A stretch of 64,000 nt of DNA from Corynebacterium jeikeium (GTDB lineage Bacteria > Actinomycetota > Actinomycetes > Mycobacteriales > Mycobacteriaceae), in assembly GCA_003955985.1 (NCBI GenBank), contig CP033784.1:2108001-2172000 (forward strand), in the 5' to 3' direction. The translations under genes and the position numbers were made by a program. A model generated the notes under the pieces. It was given only the letters and a program-made list of their open reading frames with translations. It was not told the origin of the DNA and did not search any database. Shown piece by piece: positions 17,396-26,016 of this stretch; position 1 is the stretch's first letter; each line of letters starts with the position of its first letter.

Positions 17396-17497
17396 AGTAA
17401 ATCCTCCGGGGTTTTACACAATGAGTGAAACAGTTCACGTGGAACCGCCACACTCCGGTCCACTGCGCTGAACCTATCTACCGATAGTAACCGGAAC

Positions 17498-17526
17498 CTG
17501 TTCAGAACATTAACAATTGGTGAACG
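17498..17526 (-). promoter_or_regulatory. Possible Pho-type operator upstream of pstS
   Basis: Read on the minus strand, GTTCACC, GTTAATG and TTCTGAAC recur at about 11-base steps, a spacing typical of tandem response-regulator half-sites. A similar GTTCAC...GTTTAAC...GAAC pattern lies upstream of the phosphatase gene at 56010. The PhoR site is known to be only loosely conserved, so this is tentative. The rest of 17396-17736 holds no gene. Confidence 0.35.
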
Positions 17527-17736
17527 GCGCAAGTAATTCTTTATTTATCCTCATTTTCCCTGTAAGAGGCCCTAAAATGCGCCCCTGAAACACTGAGGAT
17601 TGGACAGCATCTCCTCAAAAACACAAGAATCATTGCCCCCGCGCCAGAGGAAAACCACCTAAAACTGAGATAAAGCTAAGCTCGCCCCCCCCTAGCTCGC
17701 CTTCAATAACTCCCCCAATAAACCGAACCGTCGCAT

Positions 17737-18645
17737 CTACGCGCCGTACATCACATCACGGCGGGCCACCTCGAAACCGACCGCACGGTACGTGCGCACT
17801 GCCGGCGCATTGTCGCCTTCGACATAGAGAATTACCTTTTCCGCTCCCCGGTTTCGGAGATAGGAAAGCCCAACGTTGGTCAGCCATCGTCCGAGACCAC
17901 GTCCGCGTGCCTTCGAGCTCAGTCCAATCACATACACCTCGCCAGTTGGCACAGACTCCTCGGCATGCCACTTCGTCCAGTGGAAACCGCAAATCTCCTC
18001 CGCACTGTCGCGCGCCCCGGCCACATCCGCAGCAAAGAACACGCCCTCCGGGTCGAACCACTGCACGTTCCGAGCGCGATCGAGTTGTGGCTGCGACCAA
18101 CCGCCCTGCTCCGGATGCCAGTCAAACGCCTCATTATTCACAGCCAACCACACCCGATCCACGGCCGCCTCACCCCACTTCGCGCGTGCCGCAGTCAGGG
18201 TTAGCGCTTCAACATCATCGCGCTTATCGACGGCCCCCGCAGCCTTCTCCAACGCTGAGCTCGAAATGGACATCTGCAACAGCTCGCGGATGACCTTGCG
18301 TCCCGTCAACTCTGCCAAACGACTGGCACCGGCGACATCACCGTGAGCCCAGACAGGCAGGCGCTCGCCGACCTCAGCATCGATGTGCGCAAGCAGCTTC
18401 GCCCCCACTCCTTGCTTACGAAACTCCGGGTCAACAACCATCTCCACAGCATCCGGCGCAACGGCGGCCAGGCCCAAGTAACGGTCGTTCTCAATAATCG
18501 CAAAGTGTCGATGCCCGAAAGATTCGTCGTCAAGCCCTCGGACGAAAGCCTCGCCGAACGCCTCCACGCCGTCGGCGGAGTGGGCGTGCTGCAGTAGCGT
18601 ATCGGCGGCGGTGGTGTCTACGTCAAGCAGTTCGGTTACGTTCAT
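17737..18645 (-). CDS. mshD: Mycothiol synthase
   Basis: MshD acetylates Cys-GlcN-inositol in the last step of mycothiol synthesis, the main thiol of Actinobacteria. The 302-aa protein has two GNAT domains. The first is degenerate (VVDPEFRKQGVGAKLLAHID). The second has the active acetyl-CoA loop (LSSKARGRGLGRWLTNVGLS) and ends with the family tail VRTYRAVGFEVARRDVMYGA. The open frame extends far upstream to 19359, but the family N-terminus MNVTELLDVD starts at ATG 18645, and the extension overlaps the gene on the other strand. Confidence 0.92.
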   Translation of the reverse strand: MNVTELLDVDTTAADTLLQHAHSADGVEAFGEAFVRGLDDESFGHRHFAIIENDRYLGLAAVAPDAVEMVVDPEFRKQGVGAKLLAHIDAEVGERLPVWAHGDVAGASRLAELTGRKVIRELLQMSISSSALEKAAGAVDKRDDVEALTLTAARAKWGEAAVDRVWLAVNNEAFDWHPEQGGWSQPQLDRARNVQWFDPEGVFFAADVAGARDSAEEICGFHWTKWHAEESVPTGEVYVIGLSSKARGRGLGRWLTNVGLSYLRNRGAEKVILYVEGDNAPAVRTYRAVGFEVARRDVMYGA

Positions 18646-18726
18646 ACGCCCCACCCTATACACAGCAGCGAATTCAACACTTCCCCGATGTCGTCTGAGC
18701 CAAAAGCGATGGGGTACTAATAGAGT

Positions 18727-19584
18727 GTGTCCATTTCCCGACGACAGAAGAAGATCGGTGGCTCTATCCTCGCCGTTGCCGCGCTGGTGATTGCCACCGA
18801 CATGGGCTTCGCCAGCCATGCGGAGTACAAGCTCTCCGAGCATATTCAGGAGACTGCTCAGCTGGAGATGACCCCATACGTCGCCATTGGTGGCAAGGCC
18901 TACTTGTCTTCCTTTGTTACGGGTAAGTGGAGCTCCGTAACCTCGCGCATCCGCGATGTCGAGGTGCCCGACTTCGGCTTGGTATCTCTGGAGTACGGAG
19001 CTTCCAACGTTAAGATCCCGGCATCGGCAGTGCTCAGCGGTAATTTCCCAGAATCGCCGACGAAGCAGTACTTCACTAAGCTCTCGCTCGACGGTGTCTC
19101 TCTGGGAAACAAGCTGGGACTGACCGATTTGAGCATCCAGAGCCTGAAGGACTCCTCCCCCACCGGCGGCTGGGAGACCGAGGCTATCTTCGAGGCCACG
19201 CCAGCCGGATGGCAGGGAAAAACCCAGGTTACGGCGAAGTTGCGCATTGTCAGCCGCGACGTGGTCATTACGCCGATGGAGATTATTTCTGCGCCCTCGT
19301 CCCCAACGGATTCTAAAAGCCACATCAAACCTGAGCTGTCTGAGGCTGATACGCAGCACATCATGGACACCTTCGCTCTGACGCTGCGGGATTCAGAGAT
19401 ACCGATGGGCATGCCGGCGACTCGCGTGTACGTGTCGGGCGGTTCTATCACCATCGAAGGCGAACAGATTCTGTGCACCGTGTCGCCAACAAACTTCATG
19501 CCGCCGACATCCCAGCAGGATGCCGAGGCGTCAGCTCAATCCACGGAGAAGCTGCCGGAGAAGAACTGTCGGGTGCGTCGCTAA
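18727..19584 (+). CDS. LmeA-like DUF2993 lipid-binding protein
   Basis: A 285-aa exported or membrane-anchored protein with one N-terminal hydrophobic helix (IGGSILAVAALVIATDMGFA). A DUF2993 fold follows (AYLSSFVTGKWSSVTSRIRD, LSIQSLKD, VTAKLRIVSRDVV). The mycobacterial relative LmeA binds phospholipid in the cell envelope and helps elongate lipomannan. The start is GTG 18727, six bases after a -10-like TACTAAT, with no ribosome binding site, so the message may be leaderless. It is divergent from mshD. The C-terminus is a charged low-complexity tail. Confidence 0.75.
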   Translation: MSISRRQKKIGGSILAVAALVIATDMGFASHAEYKLSEHIQETAQLEMTPYVAIGGKAYLSSFVTGKWSSVTSRIRDVEVPDFGLVSLEYGASNVKIPASAVLSGNFPESPTKQYFTKLSLDGVSLGNKLGLTDLSIQSLKDSSPTGGWETEAIFEATPAGWQGKTQVTAKLRIVSRDVVITPMEIISAPSSPTDSKSHIKPELSEADTQHIMDTFALTLRDSEIPMGMPATRVYVSGGSITIEGEQILCTVSPTNFMPPTSQQDAEASAQSTEKLPEKNCRVRR

Positions 19585-19685
19585 GGCCGTCGTCAAGCAT
19601 CGCCGTTAAGCGTCGGTGCAGCGTTAGCACCATGCGACAACAGCCCATACATGGCCACAAGAGCTTCAGCGGTAGAGTGTGAAGC

Positions 19686-20366
19686 ATGACCGAGAAGAAT
19701 GGCAGCAACCAGACAGACGCCGCTGCACAGGAGCCTGCAGCTGCGGAAGCCCCTCGCCTCGACGGCAACGAGGCCATCAACCGCGCGGCCGAACAGGCCA
19801 AGAGCACCGCTACGCGCAACATCACTGAGCTTGAGGGGCTCCCGATCCCCGACGAGACCGCTAACCTGCGCTTCGGCCCGAATATTCACGACGGCCTGCT
19901 GGCACTACTGCCGCTGGTCGGCGTGTGGCGCGGTGAGGGGCAGGCGAACACTGTCGTCGACGGCGAGTACAACTTCGGCCAGCAGCTCATCTTCAGCCAC
20001 GATGGCGAGAACTACCTGAAGTATGAGTCGCGCATCTGGAAGCTGGACGAAGAAGGCAAGCCGACCGGCCCTGACCAGCGCGAAACAGGATTTTGGCGCA
20101 TTAACAACGAGGACGAGATTGAGTTCATCTGCGTCCACTCCACCGGCGTCACTGAGATCTACTACGGCAAGCCGGTTTCCGAGCGCGCATGGGAGCTGCA
20201 AGCAGCCTCCACAATGGTCACTGCTACCGGTCCTGCATCCCTTGGCCCGGGCAAGCGCCTCTACGGTCTGATGCCGAACAACGATCTCGGGTGGGTAGAC
20301 GAGCGCCTGCGGGATGAGGAATTCGCTCCCCGCATGTCCGCGCAGCTCAAGCGCTACGCGGGCTAG
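19686..20366 (+). CDS. Ferric nitrobindin-like protein without the haem-ligand histidine
   Basis: A 226-aa protein with a polar 70-residue N-terminal extension and a beta-barrel of the nitrobindin (DUF1794, THAP4-like) family: LLPLVGVWRGEGQ, FGQQLIFSHDGENYLKYESR and RETGFWRI. True nitrobindins bind ferric haem through a histidine near the C-terminus. At that place this protein reads FAPRMSAQLKRYAG, with Arg where His is expected. Databases call such members ferric nitrobindin-like proteins. Haem binding is therefore doubtful. The ATG at 19686 lies seven bases after a TAGAGT -10 candidate, so the transcript may be leaderless. Confidence 0.85.
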   Translation: MTEKNGSNQTDAAAQEPAAAEAPRLDGNEAINRAAEQAKSTATRNITELEGLPIPDETANLRFGPNIHDGLLALLPLVGVWRGEGQANTVVDGEYNFGQQLIFSHDGENYLKYESRIWKLDEEGKPTGPDQRETGFWRINNEDEIEFICVHSTGVTEIYYGKPVSERAWELQAASTMVTATGPASLGPGKRLYGLMPNNDLGWVDERLRDEEFAPRMSAQLKRYAG

Positions 20367-20443
20367 GTTCTCCCCGCTTTACGACGGACGTTGTGTGGCC
20401 TTACTGCGGGGCTCTACTGCGTCAAGCCCCACCGTTTGGCGCC

Positions 20444-21331
20444 CTACTGCGTCGCCAGCGCCTTGTCACACAGGTCGCGGAATTCCTTTTCCGCGATTGC
20501 ATCCGGCTGCCGGATGGGCTCACCATCGATGGACTTAACCACGACCGCGATACGCACCGAAGACACCAGCCATACCGCATCGGCGGTGAATAGGTCCCCG
20601 GGCACCAGGACCGTCGGGGTGACTTTCCAGCCGCAGTTGGCGGCTGTTTCAAACAGCGCTGCCTGAGTTGTGCCCGGCAGCACTCCTTCACCGGGGTTGG
20701 GAGTCAGCAGTTCATTGCCGCGCTGAACGATGATGGTCGATGTTGGGCCTTCCAAGAGCTTGCCCTCTGCGGACGTGAAGATGACATCGTCAAAACCCTT
20801 GGACTTGGCATAGCGCAAAGCGGCCACATTAGCTGCGTATGACAACGTTTTCGCGCCGATGAGCGCCCACGGTGCACGGGAGCCAAGGTCGAGCGAGAAA
20901 CCGCGCTCTGCAAGCATGACCGATACCGGCTTCAGACGGTTTTCCGCCACCCTTTCCGCAGAGCTAGCCAAAACGTAGCCAGTCGGCTTTCCAGTGGACT
21001 CGCGACCACGCGAGTAAACCCACCGCAACGTCGCATCCCCCTCAATTGACCTATCGCGCAACTCCTGTAGTGCGACCTCGGTAGCCGCCCGCCACTGCTG
21101 CAGATCTGGGGCTGGCAAATCCAGCATTAGTGCTGACGATGCGAATCGCTTCTCATGCCGGTCGGTATTACAGGTATGACCACCCCTGACCAGGAGTGTT
21201 TCAAAAACTCCGTCGCCGCGAATAGCTCCGAGATCATCCGCGTAGAGGAATGGCTGTCCTGCCTCGACAGCAATCGGGCCGCCGTCTGCAAAGACGTCGA
21301 TAAGCACTAGAGAAGAAAGCGAATCCGTCAT
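20444..21331 (-). CDS. pabC: Aminodeoxychorismate lyase-like class IV aminotransferase
   Basis: A 295-aa PLP enzyme of the fold-type IV aminotransferase family. RGDGVFETLLV and the lysine-bearing block IGAKTLSYAANVAALRYAKS are typical, as are EGPTSTIIV and PGTTQAALFE. In Actinobacteria this gene is usually annotated as 4-amino-4-deoxychorismate lyase, which forms p-aminobenzoate for folate. A branched-chain or D-amino acid aminotransferase cannot be excluded from sequence. ATG 21331 is preferred over an in-frame GTG two codons upstream. It faces a folate-linked ygfZ-like gene across a 53-base spacer, which fits a folate role. Confidence 0.85.
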   Translation of the reverse strand: MTDSLSSLVLIDVFADGGPIAVEAGQPFLYADDLGAIRGDGVFETLLVRGGHTCNTDRHEKRFASSALMLDLPAPDLQQWRAATEVALQELRDRSIEGDATLRWVYSRGRESTGKPTGYVLASSAERVAENRLKPVSVMLAERGFSLDLGSRAPWALIGAKTLSYAANVAALRYAKSKGFDDVIFTSAEGKLLEGPTSTIIVQRGNELLTPNPGEGVLPGTTQAALFETAANCGWKVTPTVLVPGDLFTADAVWLVSSVRIAVVVKSIDGEPIRQPDAIAEKEFRDLCDKALATQ

Positions 21332-21384
21332 ACACACAAGCTTAATCCATGCTTAATTTGAGGATTTCTGGTTAACATGAGGGA

Positions 21385-22566
21385 GTGAGTGTTGAGTATG
21401 TAAGTCCTTTGATGTCTCACGTGGCTGGCGCCGCTGCCCTCGAACTGGGCGGACAGATGGAAGGTTTGGAGAAGGCCTCAGAGAACGCCCCAGACGGAAA
21501 CTCAGCGAAAACCGTTGAGCAAACCACAGGGCAAGCTAGCGTGGCATGGCACTACGGCCGTCCGCTGGTAGAGCAACGTCACCTGCAGGAGGACTGCGGA
21601 GTAGTAGATCGCTCGTATTACCGCGTTATTGAGGTCACTGGCGAGGATCGCCTGACTTACCTCAACACACTTTTTTCGCAGAAGGTCGACGAAGCCGCTC
21701 CCGGCACTGTCACTGAAGCACTGAACCTGGATGCAAACGGTCACGTTCTCCATCACATGACGCTGACTGTTTTGGACGATTCCGTGCTTATCGACGTGCC
21801 CCCTTCCGGCTTCGACTCCCTGTTGAAGTACCTGAACATGATGGTGTTCTGGTCCAAGGTGGAAATTGCTGAGGTAGAAAGGGCGATTATTTCCGTCATG
21901 GGGCCGAATGCCCCTGAGGTACTGGTAGCCGCTGGCCTCGCATTCCCGCAGGTGGGCAAAGCTACGACTGTGGGACATTCCTACGTCCGGCACCTGCCGT
22001 GGCCACGCGGCGGGCGTGTGGATGTGCTCGTGCGCCGACAGGATGTAGTCGGCGCTTGGGACGCGTTGGTAGCTGCTGGCGCTTCCCCCGTTGGTCTGAT
22101 GGGCTGGGAGGCCGAACGCGTAGTCTCCTTGCGCCCAGAGCTGGGAATCGACGTAGACGAGAAGATGATTCCGCATGAGGCTCCGCGCTGGATCGCCTCT
22201 GAATTCGACACGGCTGCCGTGCACTTGGACAAGGGCTGCTATCGCGGCCAAGAGACGGTATCACGTGTCCACAATGTTGGTCGCTCCCCACGAGTTTTGG
22301 TGATGCTGCAGCTCGACGGCTCGGCCACGCTGCCGGAAACCGGCGATCCAGTGATGATGGGCAAGCGCGCCGTGGGCCGCGTGGGCACCGTCGTGCAACA
22401 TGCCGATTACGGCCCGATTGCATTGGCGCTGCTTAAACGCTCAGCTCAGGAGCGCGAGGGCCTTGTGGTGGGTGACTGCGCCGTGGCCGTCGACCCCTCC
22501 TCCATCGACCGCGTTGAGCAGCTGCCGCCGGGCCGTGTGGCCATCAACCGCCTGCGAGGGAAATAG
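21385..22566 (+). CDS. ygfZ: YgfZ/GcvT-type folate-binding protein
   Basis: YgfZ-family proteins use tetrahydrofolate and assist repair or assembly of certain iron-sulfur enzymes. The 393-aa frame has the GcvT fold (VIEVTGEDRLTYLNTLFSQK, LNLDANGHVLHHM) and the invariant KGCYRGQETVSRVHN with its cysteine. The start is GTG 21385 close behind GAGGG. An ATG at 21412 is the alternative. The first 50 residues are not conserved and look like a genus-specific leader. It is divergent from pabC. Confidence 0.9.
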   Translation: MSVEYVSPLMSHVAGAAALELGGQMEGLEKASENAPDGNSAKTVEQTTGQASVAWHYGRPLVEQRHLQEDCGVVDRSYYRVIEVTGEDRLTYLNTLFSQKVDEAAPGTVTEALNLDANGHVLHHMTLTVLDDSVLIDVPPSGFDSLLKYLNMMVFWSKVEIAEVERAIISVMGPNAPEVLVAAGLAFPQVGKATTVGHSYVRHLPWPRGGRVDVLVRRQDVVGAWDALVAAGASPVGLMGWEAERVVSLRPELGIDVDEKMIPHEAPRWIASEFDTAAVHLDKGCYRGQETVSRVHNVGRSPRVLVMLQLDGSATLPETGDPVMMGKRAVGRVGTVVQHADYGPIALALLKRSAQEREGLVVGDCAVAVDPSSIDRVEQLPPGRVAINRLRGK

Positions 22567-22826
22567 GTAACAGGAAATAGGTAAAGCCACCAGACAGAGT
22601 GGTGAAAAAATAACTTTTTCCATTCTTTTTCAGAAAGGATATTTCCCCAGGTCACTACACATATTGAGTTGCCTGAGCGCGAGGACACAACCCACTATGG
22701 GCCTCCCCGCGTAACCCCTTCGTCTAAAAATCGGCTATGGTGTCTTACAGGAATTAACGCAATAAGACATAAGTGGGTCGGCCGTATCCCCGTGCCGTCC
22801 CACGGATTACACAAGGGGGTCAGGCC

Positions 22827-23009
22827 ATGGGTCGCGGCCGTGCGAAAGCAAAGCAGGCGAAGGTTGCCCGTCAGCTCAAGTACGATTCACCAGAAATGGA
22901 TTTGGAACGTCTGCAGCGGGAACTCGTCGGCAAGTCGAACGAGTCCGATCGAGACGACTATTACTCTGACTGGGAGGAATGGGCCTCAGGCGCTGGTCGC
23001 GACAGCTAG
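22827..23009 (+). CDS. DUF3073 small protein
   Basis: A 60-aa very polar protein: a basic N-terminal half (MGRGRAKAKQAKVARQLKYD) and an acidic, Tyr/Trp-rich C-terminal half (DDYYSDWEEWA). This is the DUF3073 pattern, a small family of Actinobacteria of unknown function. The ATG at 22827 has AAGGGGG upstream. The 260-base gap before it (22567-22826) holds its promoter and no other gene. A strong terminator follows at 23059. Confidence 0.85.
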   Translation: MGRGRAKAKQAKVARQLKYDSPEMDLERLQRELVGKSNESDRDDYYSDWEEWASGAGRDS

Positions 23010-23058
23010 CGCAAGCTAACCGCTGTCGTATTTTCCGCAAAGCGTTTCTATTTCAATA

Positions 23059-23104
23059 AAGCAAGCACCCACCAACGATTCCGTTGGTGGGTGCTTGCTT
23101 TTGC
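23059..23104 (+). terminator. Strong terminator after the DUF3073 gene
   Basis: Perfect 19-bp arms (23059-23077 and 23082-23100) with a four-base loop, followed by TTTTGCTT. Repeat copy B begins immediately after it. Confidence 0.9.
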
Positions 23105-23105
23105 T

Positions 23106-23127
23106 TAGTCGACTGCGTTTATGTTCC
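23106..23127 (+). repeat. Left fragment of miniature repeat copy B, cut by IS-B
   Basis: The fragment GTCGACTGCGTTTATGTTCC carries the unit ACTGCGTTTATG and continues at 24534 after the insertion sequence. Joining the two across the 8-bp duplication restores the two-unit head seen in copies A and C. Confidence 0.6.
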
Positions 23128-24533
23128 GGGTTAAGTGACAAAAAGTGTGTCTGATTTTCAGCCTATTTGCTGGTCAGGCCGCATAAAACGGGCTTATATA
23201 AGGTTCCAGACCTTATTCAGGCCCGTTTCTTGCTCAATCCACCGGAATGGCTCCTGCATGTGGTAACAGGGGCCTGGTTGTCTTTCTGGGTGACTCCAAA
23301 CAGACCCCGATGCCCTATATGCGCTGGGCAAATGAAGAAAAACGGCACCACAACCAAAGGGACAACCAGGTGGCGATGCAAAAACCCTGACTGCGGATGC
23401 TCAACAACACGACACCGCCCCGATCAGACCCACACCCGGGATTTCAAAGCGTTTCACACCTACGTCACCGGCACTGCTTCTTTAACCAAGGTGGCCGACA
23501 CCTTGAATGTCTCCCGGCGCACACTCGACCGCCGGTTCACCTCATTGTGGCTTATCGATGTCCCTAACACCCCCGATCCCAACCGGGTCTACGACCAAAT
23601 CTTCATCGACGGCACCTACACCGACGCTGGCTGCTTACTTGTGGCAGCCAGCCACGACCACGTCATCGCATGGCACTGGACACAACGCGAAACCGCCCAC
23701 GCCTACACCCAACTACTCAAAAACATCGCCCCACCACTATGCGTTGTCCTCGACGGTGGCCAAGGCGCCTACTCAGCAATCAAAACCTGCTGGCCAACCA
23801 CCCGCATCCAACGCTGCCTTGTCCATGCCCAACGCGTGGTCCGTCGCTACACCACCAGCCGTCCACGCACCGACGCAGGCAAAGCTATCTACGCCCTGGC
23901 GTTGAAACTGACCCGTATCACCACACTCGACCAGGCACGGGAGTGGACGCTGCGCCTGCATGACTTCGGACAGGTATTCAAAGCATTCCTCAACGAAAAA
24001 ACACCCCTCCCCAAAGAACGCCGCACCCTCAACAACCAGTGGGAATGGACCCACCTGCGAGTTCGCAAGGCATACAACTCACTGCTGCACCTATCGCGCA
24101 ATAACTGGCTGTTTACCTACCTGCAGCCACCACCAGAAGCACTCGAACCACAGCGCTGGGCATCAACAACCAACAGTCTGGAAGGCGGCGTCAACGCCCA
24201 GCTCAAACGCATCGCCGACGCGCATCGCGGCAGGTCCGGGGAGCGCCAACGCAAAATGCTCGAGTGGTACCTGCACTCGAAAACGCAGCTGCCTGACGAC
24301 CCGCTAAAGATCGCCAGGCAGTGCAATTACGGACAAGATCAACTCGCCAAAGTCAACGATCTTGTCCCAGAAGACCACAACAAAGCCGACCACGAAACAG
24401 GACGACCAGCCTTCTACGACAACGCTATCCCAACCGAATACCAACACAACATAGGAATCCGGAAAGGGCCCATGAGATAAAAAGGGCCCACCCGGCGACA
24501 CACCGAGCGGACACACTTTTTGTCACTTAACCC
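23128..24533 (+). mobile_element. IS1249-like insertion sequence (IS-B), complete
   Basis: The 1406-bp element has perfect 24-bp terminal inverted repeats (23128-23151 and 24510-24533; inner part AGTGACAAAAAGTGTGTC). It is flanked by a perfect 8-bp direct repeat TATGTTCC (23120-23127 and 24534-24541), as expected for IS256-family transposition. The transposase frame is intact, so this copy may be active. It has split a copy of the miniature repeat. IS1249 is known from C. xerosis, where two copies frame the erm(X) transposon Tn5432. Confidence 0.95.
23290..24480 (+). CDS. IS1249-family transposase
   Basis: An intact 396-aa DDE transposase of the IS256 superfamily. The N-terminus has a zinc ribbon (CPICAGQMKKNG...RWRCKNPDCG) and a short helix-turn-helix (SLTKVADTLNVSRRTLDRRF). 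The catalytic blocks are DQIFIDGTY, VVLDGGQGAYSAI and TNSLEGGVN. The start is GTG 23290, aligned with the ATG of the transposase at 1157. The frame opens further upstream, at 23167, but that part has no family similarity. The two transposases look about 60 percent alike by eye, so the copies are not recent duplicates. Confidence 0.92.
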   Translation: MTPNRPRCPICAGQMKKNGTTTKGTTRWRCKNPDCGCSTTRHRPDQTHTRDFKAFHTYVTGTASLTKVADTLNVSRRTLDRRFTSLWLIDVPNTPDPNRVYDQIFIDGTYTDAGCLLVAASHDHVIAWHWTQRETAHAYTQLLKNIAPPLCVVLDGGQGAYSAIKTCWPTTRIQRCLVHAQRVVRRYTTSRPRTDAGKAIYALALKLTRITTLDQAREWTLRLHDFGQVFKAFLNEKTPLPKERRTLNNQWEWTHLRVRKAYNSLLHLSRNNWLFTYLQPPPEALEPQRWASTTNSLEGGVNAQLKRIADAHRGRSGERQRKMLEWYLHSKTQLPDDPLKIARQCNYGQDQLAKVNDLVPEDHNKADHETGRPAFYDNAIPTEYQHNIGIRKGPMR

Positions 24534-24572
24534 TATGTTCCGCCGATTATGTTCGGCGGTGGCGGATCAATC

Positions 24573-24670
24573 CGAGTTACTGACTGCGTTTATGACAAAA
24601 ATCGCCCGAAAAACGGCTCGAAAGTGTCATAAACTCATACAGTTTCACATTTGCAGCCCGTGGTTTTCTG
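24573..24670 (+). repeat. Miniature repeat, right part of copy B
   Basis: GAGTTACTGACTGCGTTTAT is followed by the inverted pair TTTATGACA/TGTCATAAA and by CATACAGTTTCACATTTGCA, nearly identical to 846-935. No IS-like right end follows, so this copy is truncated. The rest of 24534-24793 has no gene. A GC-rich spacer leads to purM. Confidence 0.75.
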
Positions 24671-24793
24671 GGATCTCCGTTGTGCAACCCAGAATCTAGA
24701 CCGCCCCGTCGCATCAGTAGGCCGCCCTCCACGGCAGACCAGCCGGCCCAGTCCCCGGCCGCCCGTCGCAGTAAACCGACGGCCGGCCGACGC

Positions 24794-25858
24794 TTAGAAG
24801 CGCGGGTGGCTGCCGCGCAAAACAGCCCCGTCCTCGCCAGCCTCGCTCTTGCGGACAGTACCCAGCTCCCAAGCGTTGATGTGGCGGGCAGTCAGCAGAG
24901 CCAGGGCACGATCGCGGTCCTCTGCGGAAACAATCGCAACCATGCCAACACCCATGTTGAAGGTCTTCTCCATCTCCTCGCGGGAGACGTTGCCGAGCTC
25001 AGCAATGGTCTTGAAAATCGGACCCGGGGTCCAAGTTGCGCGGCTCATGTCGGCGGTCAGGCCTTCCGGCATGATGCGAACCATGTTGCCAGCCAATCCA
25101 CCACCGGTGACGTGGCAGAAAGTGCGGACCTCGGCCTCGTTCATGAGAGCCAGGCAATCCTTCGCATAAATCTTGGTTGGCTCCAGCAGCTCCTCACCGA
25201 GGGTGCGCCCGAAATCCTCGACATAACCGTCGAGCTCCAGACCGGCCTTCTCCAGGAGAACGTAGCGAGCCAGCGAGTAGCCATTGGAGTGAAGTCCAGA
25301 GGACTCCATGGCGATAATGACATCGCCCTCACGCACGCGGTCCGGGCCGAGAAGCTTGTCCTCTTCCACGACACCGACGCCGGTAGCTGAGACATCGTAC
25401 TCACCCGGTTCCATCACACCCGGGTGCTCTGCAGTCTCGCCACCCAGGAGCGCGCAACCCGCCTGGACACAACCCTCGGCGATGCCGGAAACGATCTCGG
25501 CGACGTGCTCCGGCACGACCTTGCCAATTGCAATGTAGTCCTGCAGGAACAGCGGCTCGGCACCGCACACGACCAGATCATCGACGACCATGGCGACCAG
25601 GTCCAGGCCAATGGTGTCGTGCTTGCCGACGGCCTGCGCCACGGCCAACTTGGTCCCCACACCATCGGAGGATGCGGCCAGCAGCGGCTTTTCGTAGTTG
25701 CCCAGTGCAAACAGGCCGGCAAAACCACCGAGCCCGCCACGGACCTCTGGGCGAGTGGCCTTCTTGGCAATCGGGGCGAATAGTTCAACAGCGCGGTCGC
25801 CGGCTTCGATGTCGACACCGGCTGCAGCGTAGGAAGCACCAGAAACGTTCTCGGTCAT
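24794..25858 (-). CDS. purM: Phosphoribosylformylglycinamidine cyclo-ligase (AIR synthetase)
   Basis: PurM closes the imidazole ring in step five of purine synthesis, using ATP. The 354-aa protein starts at ATG 25858 (MTENVSGASYAAAGVDIEAG). A longer frame reaches 25954 but adds no family sequence. Hallmarks are SSDGVGTKLAVAQ, DLVAMVVDDLVVCGAEPLF, LLGGETAEHPGVM, GLHSNGYSLAR and HVTGGGLAGNM. It lies 158 bases downstream of purF and is probably co-transcribed with it. Confidence 0.97.
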   Translation of the reverse strand: MTENVSGASYAAAGVDIEAGDRAVELFAPIAKKATRPEVRGGLGGFAGLFALGNYEKPLLAASSDGVGTKLAVAQAVGKHDTIGLDLVAMVVDDLVVCGAEPLFLQDYIAIGKVVPEHVAEIVSGIAEGCVQAGCALLGGETAEHPGVMEPGEYDVSATGVGVVEEDKLLGPDRVREGDVIIAMESSGLHSNGYSLARYVLLEKAGLELDGYVEDFGRTLGEELLEPTKIYAKDCLALMNEAEVRTFCHVTGGGLAGNMVRIMPEGLTADMSRATWTPGPIFKTIAELGNVSREEMEKTFNMGVGMVAIVSAEDRDRALALLTARHINAWELGTVRKSEAGEDGAVLRGSHPRF

Positions 25859-26016
25859 TAGAGGCTCTCGCTTTAAACTTTCTCCCCCGGGCGGCGTTAC
25901 TGCCGTATCCGGGAGTATTGGCGGACCAGGAACAAAGCAACGGCTGCACTCCACGGCACCGCTTGCGCTTCGTTCTCGGTTCAGTTCTCGTAGTTCATTC
26001 TAAGGAGGTTTCGAGG

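Noticed and set aside
18646..19359. Upstream extension of mshD to give 540 residues
   Set aside because: The extension overlaps the LmeA-like gene on the other strand and has no similarity to mycothiol synthase, whose N-terminus fits ATG 18645.
23167..23289. Upstream extension of the IS-B transposase
   Set aside because: No similarity to the family. GTG 23290 aligns with the start of the related transposase at 1157.
1005..24533. Composite transposon formed by IS-A and IS-B
   Set aside because: Both lie in the same orientation, but the terminal repeats differ, each has its own target duplication, and the 20 kb between them is core genome.
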